A stretch of 36,558 nucleotides of DNA, taken from contig DATDAH010000261.1 of assembly GCA_036525535.1 (NCBI GenBank), forward strand, positions 1 through 36,558. Reading direction: 5' to 3'. Positions within the stretch are counted from its first letter, which is position 1, and every line of letters begins with the position of its first letter. Under the pieces are notes generated by a model. That model was not told the origin of the DNA and made no database searches. It saw nothing but the letters and a program-made list of their open reading frames with translations. Positions 13,921-21,822 of this stretch are shown in pieces. Source of the DNA: DATDAH01 sp036525535 (lineage in GTDB: Bacteria > Actinomycetota > Acidimicrobiia > Acidimicrobiales > DATDAH01). The position numbers and the translations under genes are program-made.

Positions 13921-15917
13921 GGCGGCGCGTCGGGCTCCTGGGAACGGTCCTGGCCCTCCTGATCCCTGGCCTGCTCAGCGGGGTGGACCCGTCTGGGGCC
14001 CAGGAGGCCCCGGACAGCCGGCCCCGCCTCGTCGCCCAGACCCCCTGGGTAGCCGAGGACCAGCCCTTCTCCATGGCCTTCGCGGTCCACGGTGGACTGC
14101 CCGCGGACGGCACGATCGAACTGACCCTGTACGGCGCCGTCACCGATCGGGAGACGCTCATCCGGAGCGGCACCGACCCGACGCTGCTGGGCGACGTCCG
14201 CGACGTGCTGTCGGTGCCCGCGGCCCTCGTCCCCCGCGGGCGGGATGGCGCTTTCCGCCTCCGCCTGGCCACGGACGGCTCGAACGCCGGCCTCCCCGTG
14301 GCCGACCCCGGCGTCTATCCGCTGGCCGTGGCCGTGGCCGCCGCCGACGGCACGACCGGACCCCCGATGCTGACCTTCGTCGTGCGCACCGCGGAGGACG
14401 CTGCCACCACCCCGCTGCTCACCGCCGTGGTGCTCCCACTGCATGCGCCGCCCGCCTACGGGCCGGATGGCCGCCCTGTCGTCAGCGAGCGGGCCCGACG
14501 CCTGTTGGAGGTTCGGGCCGGCTTGCTCGACAAGTTCGAAGACGTGCCCCTGACCGTCGTTCCCACCCCGGAGACCCTCGCGGCCGTCGCCCGGGTGGAT
14601 CCCATCCTGCTGGCCAGCGTGCGCGCCGCGCTGGCCGATCGCCACGTGGTCGGCGGTCCGTACGTTCGACTCGACCTGGCTGCCTTCTCCGGCGTGCCCG
14701 AGTTGACCGATCCCCTGCAGGACCAGTTCCAGGCCGGCGACCGGACCCTGCGCCGGGTGCTCCGTAAGGACATCGACGAGCGCACCTGGGTCGGCGCGGG
14801 CAACCCCACCACCAACGCCGTCGATGCCCTGGCCCGGGCCGGCATCGACCGGGCCCTGTTCCGCCAGGAATCGGTCACCGGCGCCACTGTGCCGATCAAC
14901 GAGCCGGTCGTGGTCGCCGGGGCCACCGGGCAGACCATCGACGCCGTCCTCGCCGACGCCGTTCTCCGGGCCCACGTCAACGGGACCGGCGACCCCGTCC
15001 TGATGGCCCACCGCGCCCTGGCCGACCTGGCGCTGCTCTCGGCCCCGCCGGACGAAGGCGGCATCGCCACCGACGACGGCCAGGCCGGCGTGGTGCTGGA
15101 GTTGACCGCCACCCGGCCCTTGCCCGCGGCCTTCCTCGACACCCTGCTGGAGGGCCTGCAGGCGGGGGGCCCGACTCGGGCCGTGAGCCTGGCCGGGCTG
15201 CTCGACGACGACCCGCTCGGCGATCCCGGCGTGGAGCCCGGGCCGGTCGTCGACGGCATCGCCCTGTCCGGCCAGGACCTCACGGCCTACGGTCGCAACC
15301 TGGCGATCACCCGCCAGACCGTGGACGGGTACGCCAGCTTCGCGGGACAGGCCGATCCCCTCACCCGGGACCTCCGGCGCCGCCTGCTGGTCTCCGGGGC
15401 CGTCGACCTGACGGAGAGCCGGCGGGCCGCCTACCTCCGCTCGGTGAGCCACGCCATCGCGGACCGGACCGCGGACGTGGCCATCACCGACGACGAGACG
15501 GTGACGCTGACGTCGCGCGAGGGCGACATCCCCCTCACCATCCGCAACGACACCGGCGCGCCGGTGGAGGTCCGGCTCTCCTTCGACAGCGACAACAAGC
15601 TGGAGTTCCCCGACGGCGCCACCCAGCGCCTGCGTCTCGACGAGGGCCCGAACCGGGTCGCGGTCCCGGTGGTGGCCCGGGCCAGCGGGGCGTTCCCGCT
15701 GCGCATCACCGCCACCTCCCCCGACGGCGTCCTCACGGTCAGCCGGGCCCGGGTCACCGTGCGCTCGACTGCCGTGTCCGGCGTCGGCCTCGTCCTGTCC
15801 ATCGGTGCCCTGCTCGTCCTCGTGGTCTGGTGGGCCAGCCATTGGCGCACTGCCCGGCGCAACCGCCGTCTCGTCGACCCCGGCACGGGTAACCCACCGG
15901 AGCCGGCCCCGGTCTGA
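13917..15917 (+). CDS. DUF6049 family secreted, membrane-anchored protein
   Basis: By position and architecture this is the counterpart of mycobacterial Rv3909. The TTG start gives a signal peptide (RRRVGLLGTVLALLIPGLL, cleavage probably near SGAQ). A large extracellular part of about 590 residues follows, ending in a beta-sandwich-like segment (DIPLTIRNDTGAPVEVRLSF). The last 60 residues hold one membrane helix (GVGLVLSIGALLVLVVWWA) and a basic tail. The TTG, rather than a longer frame, is supported by the TTGA overlap and the signal peptide. Rv3909 neighbours murJ; the next genes here are degV and a kinase. Function is unknown, probably envelope-related. Confidence 0.85.
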   Translation: MRRRVGLLGTVLALLIPGLLSGVDPSGAQEAPDSRPRLVAQTPWVAEDQPFSMAFAVHGGLPADGTIELTLYGAVTDRETLIRSGTDPTLLGDVRDVLSVPAALVPRGRDGAFRLRLATDGSNAGLPVADPGVYPLAVAVAAADGTTGPPMLTFVVRTAEDAATTPLLTAVVLPLHAPPAYGPDGRPVVSERARRLLEVRAGLLDKFEDVPLTVVPTPETLAAVARVDPILLASVRAALADRHVVGGPYVRLDLAAFSGVPELTDPLQDQFQAGDRTLRRVLRKDIDERTWVGAGNPTTNAVDALARAGIDRALFRQESVTGATVPINEPVVVAGATGQTIDAVLADAVLRAHVNGTGDPVLMAHRALADLALLSAPPDEGGIATDDGQAGVVLELTATRPLPAAFLDTLLEGLQAGGPTRAVSLAGLLDDDPLGDPGVEPGPVVDGIALSGQDLTAYGRNLAITRQTVDGYASFAGQADPLTRDLRRRLLVSGAVDLTESRRAAYLRSVSHAIADRTADVAITDDETVTLTSREGDIPLTIRNDTGAPVEVRLSFDSDNKLEFPDGATQRLRLDEGPNRVAVPVVARASGAFPLRITATSPDGVLTVSRARVTVRSTAVSGVGLVLSIGALLVLVVWWASHWRTARRNRRLVDPGTGNPPEPAPV

Positions 15918-15933
15918 TCCCGAGGACAGCAAC

Positions 15934-15939
15934 TACGCT
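15934..15939 (+). promoter_or_regulatory. Candidate -10 box before degV
   Basis: TACGCT lies 67 nt before the degV ATG, which has its own GAGGA ribosome-binding site. No clear -35 was found. Confidence 0.3.
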
Positions 15940-16006
15940 CCGCCCCGCGCCGCCGCCCGAGCCGGCGGGGCCCACACCCCTCATCCACTGAAGACCCGAG
16001 GATTCA

Positions 16007-16843
16007 ATGCCCGTCCGCATCGTCACCGACAGCGCCTGTGACCTGGATCAGGCGCTGGTCGACCAGCACGGCATCGAGGTGGTGCCGTTGTCCATCCGTT
16101 TCGGCGACGACGAGTTCGTCGACCGGATCGAGCTCAGCAACGAAGAGTTCTACGCCCGGATGGCCGCGTCGGACACCCTGCCCGAGACCGCCGCCCCCTC
16201 CCCCGGGGCCTTCGAGCAGGCCTTCCGCAAACAGGGGGCCTCGGGCGACGCGGTCGTCTGCATCAACCTCTCCGCCGCGCTGTCGGCGACCATGCAGTCG
16301 GCGGTCACCGCGGCCACGTCCCTCGAGGGCGAGATCGCGGTCACCGTGGTGGACTCAAAGGCCCTCACCCTCGGGCTGGGCAACATCGTGGTCGCCGCGG
16401 CCGAGGCCGCGGCCGCCGGGGCCTCCCCCACCGACATCGAGGCCAAGGTCGAGGACCTCTCCAGCCGGACCCGCATGTGGGGAATGCTCGACACCCTCGA
16501 CAACCTCCTCAAGGGCGGCCGGATCGGCAAGGCCCAGCAGCTCATGGGCAGCGTCCTGTCGATCAAGCCGATCCTGGACATGAGCACCGGCGAGGTCCAC
16601 GAGGCGGCCAAGCCCCGGACCCACAAGAAGGGCCTGCTCTGGCTGCGGGACAAGGTGCTGGAGTTCGGCGATGACATCGAGACCCTCTGGGTGATGGCCG
16701 GCGATCCCGACGACGCCGGCGAGCTGGTCGACCTCCTGGCCGCCGACTACACCGGCGAGATCGGCCAGGGCCGCATCGGCCCGGTCATCGGCACCCACGG
16801 CGGGCCCGGGGTCCTCGGCGTCAGCTTCTGGGTCAGGCCCTAG
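16007..16843 (+). CDS. DegV family fatty-acid-binding protein
   Basis: DegV (FakB-like) proteins bind one fatty acid in a cleft and can present it to a fatty-acid kinase. The N-terminal signature MPVRIVTDSACDLDQALV and VVPLSIRFGDDEF are present, as are SAALSATMQSA, VVDSKALTLGLG (ligand site region) and the C-terminal IGPVIGTHGGPGVLGVSFW. At 278 residues the length is normal. A GAGGA Shine-Dalgarno precedes the ATG. No FakA-like kinase gene is adjacent. The insertion of degV between the DUF6049 and kinase genes departs from the mycobacterial order. Confidence 0.93.
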   Translation: MPVRIVTDSACDLDQALVDQHGIEVVPLSIRFGDDEFVDRIELSNEEFYARMAASDTLPETAAPSPGAFEQAFRKQGASGDAVVCINLSAALSATMQSAVTAATSLEGEIAVTVVDSKALTLGLGNIVVAAAEAAAAGASPTDIEAKVEDLSSRTRMWGMLDTLDNLLKGGRIGKAQQLMGSVLSIKPILDMSTGEVHEAAKPRTHKKGLLWLRDKVLEFGDDIETLWVMAGDPDDAGELVDLLAADYTGEIGQGRIGPVIGTHGGPGVLGVSFWVRP

Positions 16844-17212
16844 CCGACCACCGGGCGGACGGCCCGGCGGTCACGGGATCCGGGACTCGATGCCGCGGGA
16901 GTGCTCGCACCCGGTGGCGGAGTCCCGCGCGGCACCCCGTGGAGGGACTGGACCCCGTTGCTGTCGTCCTTGGGCCAGCGTGCGGTCGACCCCCACGAGG
17001 GTGCCGCACATGATCGGCCGGGTGGTGCTGGCCTGGAGCCGGCACTGGGCCGCCGTGCCCCCCGGGCCGTCGAAGTCGTCATCGTCTGGTCCGGCACCGT
17101 CGTCGCCGGATCCGAACCTGACCCGGATGTCGGGGGCATCCTGGCCGGCAGGCGCCCGCCCGGCGGACCTGCCCGGGACGGGGACCGGCGCGGCGGTAGC
17201 GTGGGAACCGCC
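16844..17212. other. 369-bp region without a supported gene
   Basis: This stretch between degV and the kinase is GC-rich. Open frames exist on both strands, but none has a ribosome-binding site, family motif or convincing composition. One minus-strand frame ending at 16871 contains CEHSRGIESRIP and an acidic stretch, but it would have to start inside the kinase gene or at a bare ATG near 17011. A TAGCGT box (17197-17202) 10 nt before the kinase GTG is a plausible promoter. Confidence 0.5.
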
Positions 17213-18859
17213 GTGGCCGACCCGCCGACCTCCCCGCCCACGCAGCGGTCCGACCGGAACGGGACCCTGCTCGCCGGTCGCTACCGCTTCGAGCGCCGAA
17301 TCGCCGTCGGCGGGATGGCCGAGGTCTGGGAGGCCGTCGACCAGGTCCTGGACCGGCCGGTGGCCATCAAGGTCCTCCACCCGCACCTGGCCGGCGACCA
17401 GAACTTCGTCGACCGCTTCCGGCGCGAGGCCATCGCGGCCGCCCGCCTCACCCACCCCTCGATCGTCGCCATCTACGACACCCACAGCAGCGACGGTGAC
17501 GAGGCCATCGTCATGGAGCTGGTCCGCGGGATCTCCCTGCGCAAGCACCTCGACGACCACGGGCCCTTGCCCGCCGGGGAGGCTGTCGACATCGGGGCCC
17601 GTGTGGCGGAGGCGCTGGAGTCGGCCCACCGGGCGGGCCTCGTGCACCGGGACATCAAGCCGGCCAACATCCTGCTCTGCGACGACAAGCGGGTGATGGT
17701 GGCCGACTTCGGCATCGCCAAGCTGACCGATGCCGACCACACCAGCGAGGGCACCGTGCTGGGCACGGCCAAGTACCTGGCTCCCGAGCAGGTGTCCGGC
17801 ACGGCCGTCGACGCCCGAACCGACCTCTACTCCCTCGGGATCGTGCTCTACGAGATGGTCTGTGGCCGGGTCCCGTTCTCCGGCGACACCGACACGGCCA
17901 CGGTGTTGGCCCGCCTGCACCAGGACCCGACCCCACCGCGGGAGATCCGGGCCGAGATCCCCCGGTCCCTCGAAGCCGTGATCCTGCACAGCCTCCGGCG
18001 GGACCCCGACGACCGCCCCGCCTCCGCCGCCGCCCTACGAACCGAGCTCCTGGCCGCGCTGTCGCCGGGCCTGGGCGGCACCGAGACGAGCAACGACCCG
18101 ACCGTCCTGGAGTCGACCACGCCGGCCGACGGCACGTCGGTGGTCCCACCCCCTCCCCCGGCCCGGGCGGCCGGGCCTCCGCCCCCCACCGGACCCCCCG
18201 CGGGCCGGGCGCGGGCCGTCACGCCCCCACCGCCGACCGGGCGGCCTGCGCCGACGGCGAAGCCGGCCCGCAACTGGACGGGCCCCGCCCTGCTCGTCGG
18301 CCTGATCCTGGTGGCGCTCGCCGTGGCCGGCGTCCTGCTGGGCAGCGTGCTGGGCGACGGCCTCTTCGGCGAGGACGACCCGTCCGTCCCCGGCGTCGAC
18401 ACCGGTGACGGCGGGGGCGGCGGTGACGCGCTGGCGCTCACCGCCACCGCCTTCGACCCCGAAGGCGACGGCACCGAGCACGACAACGAAGCCCCCCTCG
18501 CCGTCGACGGGGACGTGGCCACGGCCTGGACCTCCGAGGAGTACAACAGCCGGGCGGACTTCCAGGGCATCAAGTCCGGTGTCGGACTGGTCCTCACATT
18601 GGACCAGGCTGCCGAGCTGGGGGACCTCGGCGTGGACGCCGAGGGAACCGACTGGTCGGCGCAGGTCTTCGTCGCCGACGCGCCGGCCGGCGACCTGGCC
18701 GGCTGGGGGGAGCCCGTGGCCGAGCAGACCGGCATCGACGGGACTGCCTCCTTCGACCTCGCCGGCCGAAGCGGCGGGGCCGTCCTGGTCTGGATCACCG
18801 ATCTCGGCTCCGGCCCACCGCAGGCCCAGGTCAACGAAGTCGGGCTCTCCCCCGGCTGA
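17213..18859 (+). CDS. Receptor Ser/Thr protein kinase with extracellular discoidin-like domain
   Basis: Residues 22-285 are a PknB-type kinase with all catalytic elements: glycine loop IAVGGMAEVW (30-39), Lys53 in VAIKVLH, HRDIKPAN (145-152), DFG (165-167) and APEQ (190-193). A proline-rich juxtamembrane linker (310-350) leads to one membrane helix (about 358-380) and a glycine-rich spacer. The extracellular domain (about 405-548) resembles F5/8 type C (discoidin) domains, with the LAVDGDVATAWTSEEY signature. Mycobacterial Rv3910 at this locus fuses MurJ, a pseudokinase and a similar C-terminal domain; here there is no MurJ part and the kinase looks active. GTG 17201 is an alternative start. 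Confidence 0.88.
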   Translation: MADPPTSPPTQRSDRNGTLLAGRYRFERRIAVGGMAEVWEAVDQVLDRPVAIKVLHPHLAGDQNFVDRFRREAIAAARLTHPSIVAIYDTHSSDGDEAIVMELVRGISLRKHLDDHGPLPAGEAVDIGARVAEALESAHRAGLVHRDIKPANILLCDDKRVMVADFGIAKLTDADHTSEGTVLGTAKYLAPEQVSGTAVDARTDLYSLGIVLYEMVCGRVPFSGDTDTATVLARLHQDPTPPREIRAEIPRSLEAVILHSLRRDPDDRPASAAALRTELLAALSPGLGGTETSNDPTVLESTTPADGTSVVPPPPPARAAGPPPPTGPPAGRARAVTPPPPTGRPAPTAKPARNWTGPALLVGLILVALAVAGVLLGSVLGDGLFGEDDPSVPGVDTGDGGGGGDALALTATAFDPEGDGTEHDNEAPLAVDGDVATAWTSEEYNSRADFQGIKSGVGLVLTLDQAAELGDLGVDAEGTDWSAQVFVADAPAGDLAGWGEPVAEQTGIDGTASFDLAGRSGGAVLVWITDLGSGPPQAQVNEVGLSPG

Positions 18860-18873
18860 TCCGCCGTTCCCAC

Positions 18874-18879
18874 TACCGT
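18874..18879 (+). promoter_or_regulatory. Candidate -10 box for the ECF sigma gene
   Basis: TACCGT lies 6 nt before an in-frame ATC at 18886, mimicking the leaderless arrangement of other genes here except that the start codon is not canonical. Confidence 0.3.
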
Positions 18880-18885
18880 CGCCCC

Positions 18886-19467
18886 ATCGTTCCTGCGATC
18901 TCCGACGAGGCGCTGGTCGCCGCCGCCCTGGAGGGTGACGACAAGGCTCTCGATGCCCTGCTCCGCCGGCACCACGACCGGATCTACGCCCTCTGCCGTC
19001 GCCTGGCCGGCAACGACGCCGACGCCGCCGACGCCACGCAGGAAGCGATGATCACCGTCGTGCGTCGCCTCGACCGCTACGACGGCCGGTCCCGCTTCAC
19101 CACCTGGCTCTACCGCGTCGTGACCAACGCCTGCCTCGACGAGCTGCGGCGACGCAAGCGGCGACCGGTGCCCATGGACGACGACGCTCTCGCCTTCGAC
19201 CGGGCGCCTTCGGCGCCGAGCCTGGACGGGGCCGTCGCCGACCGCCTCGACATCGACCGCGCCCTTGCCCAGCTGGCGCCCGAGTTCCGGGTCCCGGTGA
19301 TCCTCCGGGACCTGTGTGGGCTCGACTACGCCGAGATCGGTGAGGTCCTCGATCTGCCTCCTGGCACCGTTCGCTCCCGCATCTCCCGGGGACGGGGCGC
19401 GCTGGCCCATGTCCTGGCCGGGAACCCCACCCCCTCCGTCGAGCGTCCTACCCGTGAGCCGTCATGA
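18886..19467 (+). CDS. ECF RNA polymerase sigma factor (SigM-like), start codon uncertain
   Basis: Region 2 reads SDEALVAAALEGDDKALDALL, then HHDRIYALCRRLAGNDADAADATQEAM and FTTWLYRVVTNACLDELRRRKRR. Region 4 reads VILRDLCGLDYAEIGEVLDLPPGTVRSRISRGR. Position before an anti-sigma gene and trxB-trxA matches mycobacterial sigM. The first in-frame ATG (19048) falls inside region 2 and would delete its first part. Upstream there is no ATG, GTG or TTG in frame: candidates are CTG 18856 (overlapping the kinase stop as CTGA), ATC 18886, ATC 18898 (where relatives have Met before SDE) and CTG 18913. The 18886 boundary is my compromise. The stop overlaps the anti-sigma ATG. Confidence 0.8.
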   Translation: MVPAISDEALVAAALEGDDKALDALLRRHHDRIYALCRRLAGNDADAADATQEAMITVVRRLDRYDGRSRFTTWLYRVVTNACLDELRRRKRRPVPMDDDALAFDRAPSAPSLDGAVADRLDIDRALAQLAPEFRVPVILRDLCGLDYAEIGEVLDLPPGTVRSRISRGRGALAHVLAGNPTPSVERPTREPS

Positions 19468-20297
19468 CCGAACCATTCCGCCCCGACGACGATCTCGTCA
19501 GCGCCGTCCTCGACGGCGAGGCCACCGAGGACGAACGCGCCCGGGTGGCCGCCGACCCCGTCCTCGCCGCCCGGCTCACCGAGTTCGCCGCCGCCGCCGA
19601 TCAGGTGGCCGCGCCCGTGGCCGCCCGGGCCCCGGCCGACCGGGATCGGGCGATCAGCGCAGCGGTGGCTGAACGACAGCGCCGGGACGACGTCGTCGTG
19701 GCCATGCGCGGGCCCCACCGCCGGCACAGCCAGCACATCCTCGCCGTGGCCGCCGCCGTCCTCGTCGTCCTGCTCGCCGCCGGCTTCCTCATCGCCCAGG
19801 TGGGCGACGACACCGGGAGCGGCAACGACACCGCGGCCAGCGGGTCCGACGACTCGGCCTCCGACGCCGAGTCGGCATCGGACACCGTGGCCGCCGAAGC
19901 GGGAGACGCCGACGACGGTGACGCCGCCGCGTTCGAGGACACCGCGACCTACGACCTCGGCGCGGTGGCCAACGATGAGGCCGTGCGCAACGCCCTCGTG
20001 GCCGCCGGGGCGGTCAACCAGTCCACGCTGAGCGCCGATGACGGTGGGAGTGACGCCGTCACTGGCACGACCGTCGCCTCCCTCCCGGAGGCCGCCCCCG
20101 TGCCCGGCGGGAGCGACGACTGTCAGATCCGCCTCGAGGAGGCCGACCCGTCCCTCGACGGCCGCCTCGTCAAGGCCTCGGCCACCTTTGCCGGTGATCG
20201 CGCCGTGGTCTACGTCTTCGGCACCGCCGACGGCGGGCGTCAGGTGACCGTGGTCACCGCCGACACCTGCGTCACGCTGGCCTCGTTCCCCCTCTGA
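19464..20297 (+). CDS. Putative membrane anti-sigma factor
   Basis: The ATG overlaps the sigma factor stop (ATGA), typical of sigma/anti-sigma pairs. The N-terminal 80 residues are acidic and helical (DDDLVSAVLDGEATEDERARVAADP), as in anti-sigma domains. A single membrane helix follows (about residues 91-112, ILAVAAAVLVVLLAAGFLIA), then a Ser/Asp-rich extracellular linker and a C-terminal domain with a cysteine pair (DDCQIRLEE and DTCVTLASF). It lacks the HxxxCxxC motif of zinc redox anti-sigmas, so direct disulfide sensing by the cytoplasmic part is unlikely. The partner is inferred from the overlap. Confidence 0.78.
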   Translation: MTEPFRPDDDLVSAVLDGEATEDERARVAADPVLAARLTEFAAAADQVAAPVAARAPADRDRAISAAVAERQRRDDVVVAMRGPHRRHSQHILAVAAAVLVVLLAAGFLIAQVGDDTGSGNDTAASGSDDSASDAESASDTVAAEAGDADDGDAAAFEDTATYDLGAVANDEAVRNALVAAGAVNQSTLSADDGGSDAVTGTTVASLPEAAPVPGGSDDCQIRLEEADPSLDGRLVKASATFAGDRAVVYVFGTADGGRQVTVVTADTCVTLASFPL

Positions 20298-20344
20298 CCG
20301 TGCGCCGCGCCCGGCCCGGGAGGAACCGACGCCGGGCTGGCCGT

Positions 20345-20350
20345 TAGGCT
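20345..20350 (+). promoter_or_regulatory. Leaderless-type -10 box before a small membrane protein gene
   Basis: TAGGCT lies exactly 8 nt before the ATG at 20359. Confidence 0.45.
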
Positions 20351-20358
20351 CGACCGAC

Positions 20359-20682
20359 ATGGCCGCGCCGACCCGTCCGACCGTCCCCGGGCCCCCGGAG
20401 GACTGGGCCGATCAGGCCGCCGACACGGTCGTCAAGGTCGTCGATGCCGTCCGCGAGAAGACCACGGGGCCGGTCCTCACCGCGGCCCGGGCGATCGTCT
20501 ACGGCATCATCGGGGTCTTCGCCGCCCTGGTCGCCCTGATCCTGCTCATCATCGCTCTGGTCCGCATCGTCGACGTCTATCTGCCCGGGGAGGTCTGGTC
20601 GGCCTACCTGCTGATCGGCCTGGTGTTCACCATCGGGGGCCTGCTGGTGTGGCACCAGCGCTACGCCCCCGAAGCGCCCTGA
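20359..20682 (+). CDS. Small two-helix membrane protein
   Basis: This 107-residue protein has a soluble N-terminal helix (EDWADQAADTVVKVVDAVREKT) and two membrane helices: about 45-70 (IVYGIIGVFAALVALILLIIALV) and about 77-97 (VWSAYLLIGLVFTIGGLLVW). It resembles short actinobacterial membrane proteins of unknown role, broadly like phage-holin/DUF1469-type proteins, but I cannot assign a family. It has its own leaderless-type promoter and lies between the anti-sigma gene and the trxB promoter. Confidence 0.75.
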   Translation: MAAPTRPTVPGPPEDWADQAADTVVKVVDAVREKTTGPVLTAARAIVYGIIGVFAALVALILLIIALVRIVDVYLPGEVWSAYLLIGLVFTIGGLLVWHQRYAPEAP

Positions 20683-20686
20683 GCGG

Positions 20687-20712
20687 GGAATGCCCGGAGG
20701 TCCGGCGCCGTT
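20687..20712 (+). promoter_or_regulatory. SigR/SigH-type promoter of trxB (GGAAT-N18-GTT)
   Basis: GGAAT (20687-20691), exactly 18 bases, then GTT (20710-20712) reproduces the consensus of the disulfide-stress sigma factors SigR (Streptomyces) and SigH (Mycobacterium). It begins 98 bases before the trxB start, just after the preceding gene ends. The same arrangement precedes trxA. Confidence 0.65.
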
Positions 20713-20726
20713 GCCGAGGCCGGATC

Positions 20727-20740
20727 AGAGAGAAGGCACA
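20727..20740 (+). repeat. Upstream copy of a 14-bp duplicated ribosome-binding segment
   Basis: AGAGAGAAGGCACA occurs here and again at 20772-20785, exactly 45 bases apart, the second copy running into the trxB ATG. This copy precedes a 16-codon GTG frame. Confidence 0.7.
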
Positions 20741-20744
20741 CGAC

Positions 20745-20795
20745 GTGGCGACGGCCACCAGCCCCGCCCTGAGAGAGAAGGCACATGAGCGCTGA
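20745..20795 (+). CDS. Possible 16-residue leader peptide of trxB
   Basis: A GTG 4 nt after the first AGAGAGAAGGCACA copy opens a frame encoding VATATSPALREKAHER. It stops at 20793-20795, overlapping the first codons of trxB in another frame. It lies in the transcript expected from the GGAAT-N18-GTT promoter. Terminating ribosomes could affect trxB initiation. It may equally be an untranslated by-product of a 45-bp duplication. Confidence 0.25.
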   Translation: MATATSPALREKAHER

Positions 20796-21741
20796 CGTGC
20801 GCGAGGTCATCATCATCGGCTCCGGCCCCGCCGGCCTGACGGCGGCCGTCTACACGGCCCGGGCCAACCTGCACCCGCTGGTCCTCGAGGGCGAGCCCTC
20901 CTCCACCAGCGACCAGCCGGGCGGCCAGCTCATGCTGACCACCGACGTCGAGAACTACCCCGGGGTCCCCGAAGGGGTCATGGGCCCCGAGCTCATGATG
21001 CGCTTCCGGGAGCAGGCCGTGCGCTTCGAGGCCGACGTCCGGACCGAGAAGGTGACCAAAGTCGACCTGAGCGAGCGCCCGTTCAAGGTCTGGGTCGGTG
21101 ACCCCGCCGCCCCCGAGCCCACCTACCTCGGCGAATCGATCATCGTCTCGACCGGCGCCCAGTCCAAGATGCTGGGCCTCGGCGAGGAGCGTCTGATCGG
21201 CCACGGTGTCTCCACCTGCGCCACCTGCGACGGCTTCTTCTTCCGGGACCATCACATCGTGGTGGTCGGCGGCGGTGACTCGGCCGTCGAGGAGGCCATG
21301 TTCCTGTCCAAGTTCGCCGACACGGTGACCCTCGTGCACCGGCGGGACGAGCTGCGGGCCTCCAAGATCATGCAGGACCGGATCTACGCCAACCCGAAGG
21401 TCCGCTTCCAGTGGAACGCCGCTGTCGAGGAGGTGGTGGGCGACACCACCGTCGAGGCCGTGGTCGTCAAGGACGTGACCACCGGCGAGCTCACCCGGCT
21501 CGACGTGACCGGGCTCTTCGTGGCCATCGGGCACACGCCCAACACCGGGCTGTTCAACGGCCAGTTGGACATGGAGGACTCGGGCTACCTGATCACCGGG
21601 CCGGGCACCGCCACCAACGTCGAGGGCGTGTTCGCTTGCGGCGACGTCCAGGACCACACCTACCGGCAGGCCATCACCGCCGCCGGGTCGGGTTGCATGG
21701 CCGCCATCGACGCCGAACGTTGGCTCGAAGCCCAGCCCTGA
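20785..21741 (+). CDS. trxB: Thioredoxin reductase (NADPH)
   Basis: TrxB passes electrons from NADPH through FAD and a disulfide to thioredoxin. The FAD-binding GSGPAGLTAA (12-21), the redox-active CATC (C145, C148), the NADPH-binding GGGDSAVEEA (162-171) with VHRRDELRASK, and the C-terminal FAD segment EGVFACGDVQD are all intact. At 318 residues it is standard length. GAGAAGG lies 4-5 nt before the ATG. The redox partner trxA follows 81 bp downstream with its own promoter of the same stress-sigma type. Confidence 0.97.
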   Translation: MSADVREVIIIGSGPAGLTAAVYTARANLHPLVLEGEPSSTSDQPGGQLMLTTDVENYPGVPEGVMGPELMMRFREQAVRFEADVRTEKVTKVDLSERPFKVWVGDPAAPEPTYLGESIIVSTGAQSKMLGLGEERLIGHGVSTCATCDGFFFRDHHIVVVGGGDSAVEEAMFLSKFADTVTLVHRRDELRASKIMQDRIYANPKVRFQWNAAVEEVVGDTTVEAVVVKDVTTGELTRLDVTGLFVAIGHTPNTGLFNGQLDMEDSGYLITGPGTATNVEGVFACGDVQDHTYRQAITAAGSGCMAAIDAERWLEAQP

Positions 21742-21766
21742 ACCGCCGGCCCCGGCCGTGGGTCCG

Positions 21767-21792
21767 GGAATGTCACTCCCCGTGCGTAGGTT
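21767..21792 (+). promoter_or_regulatory. SigR/SigH-type promoter of trxA (GGAAT-N18-GTT)
   Basis: GGAAT (21767-21771), exactly 18 bases, then GTT (21790-21792). The GTT is part of TAGGTT, which could also be read as a housekeeping -10. The trxA ATG is 30 bases downstream with an AAGGAG site. Confidence 0.65.
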
Positions 21793-21822
21793 GGACGGGG
21801 TCGAACCAAGGAGACTCTTTCA

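Noticed and set aside
13704..15932. Long minus-strand open frame (742 codons) opposite DUF6049
   Set aside because: Antisense shadow of a gene with a signal peptide and membrane helix; translation is low-complexity Gly/Asp/Val/His-rich.
16871..17241. Minus-strand frames between degV and the kinase
   Set aside because: No ribosome-binding site, no motif, and starts would lie inside the kinase gene.
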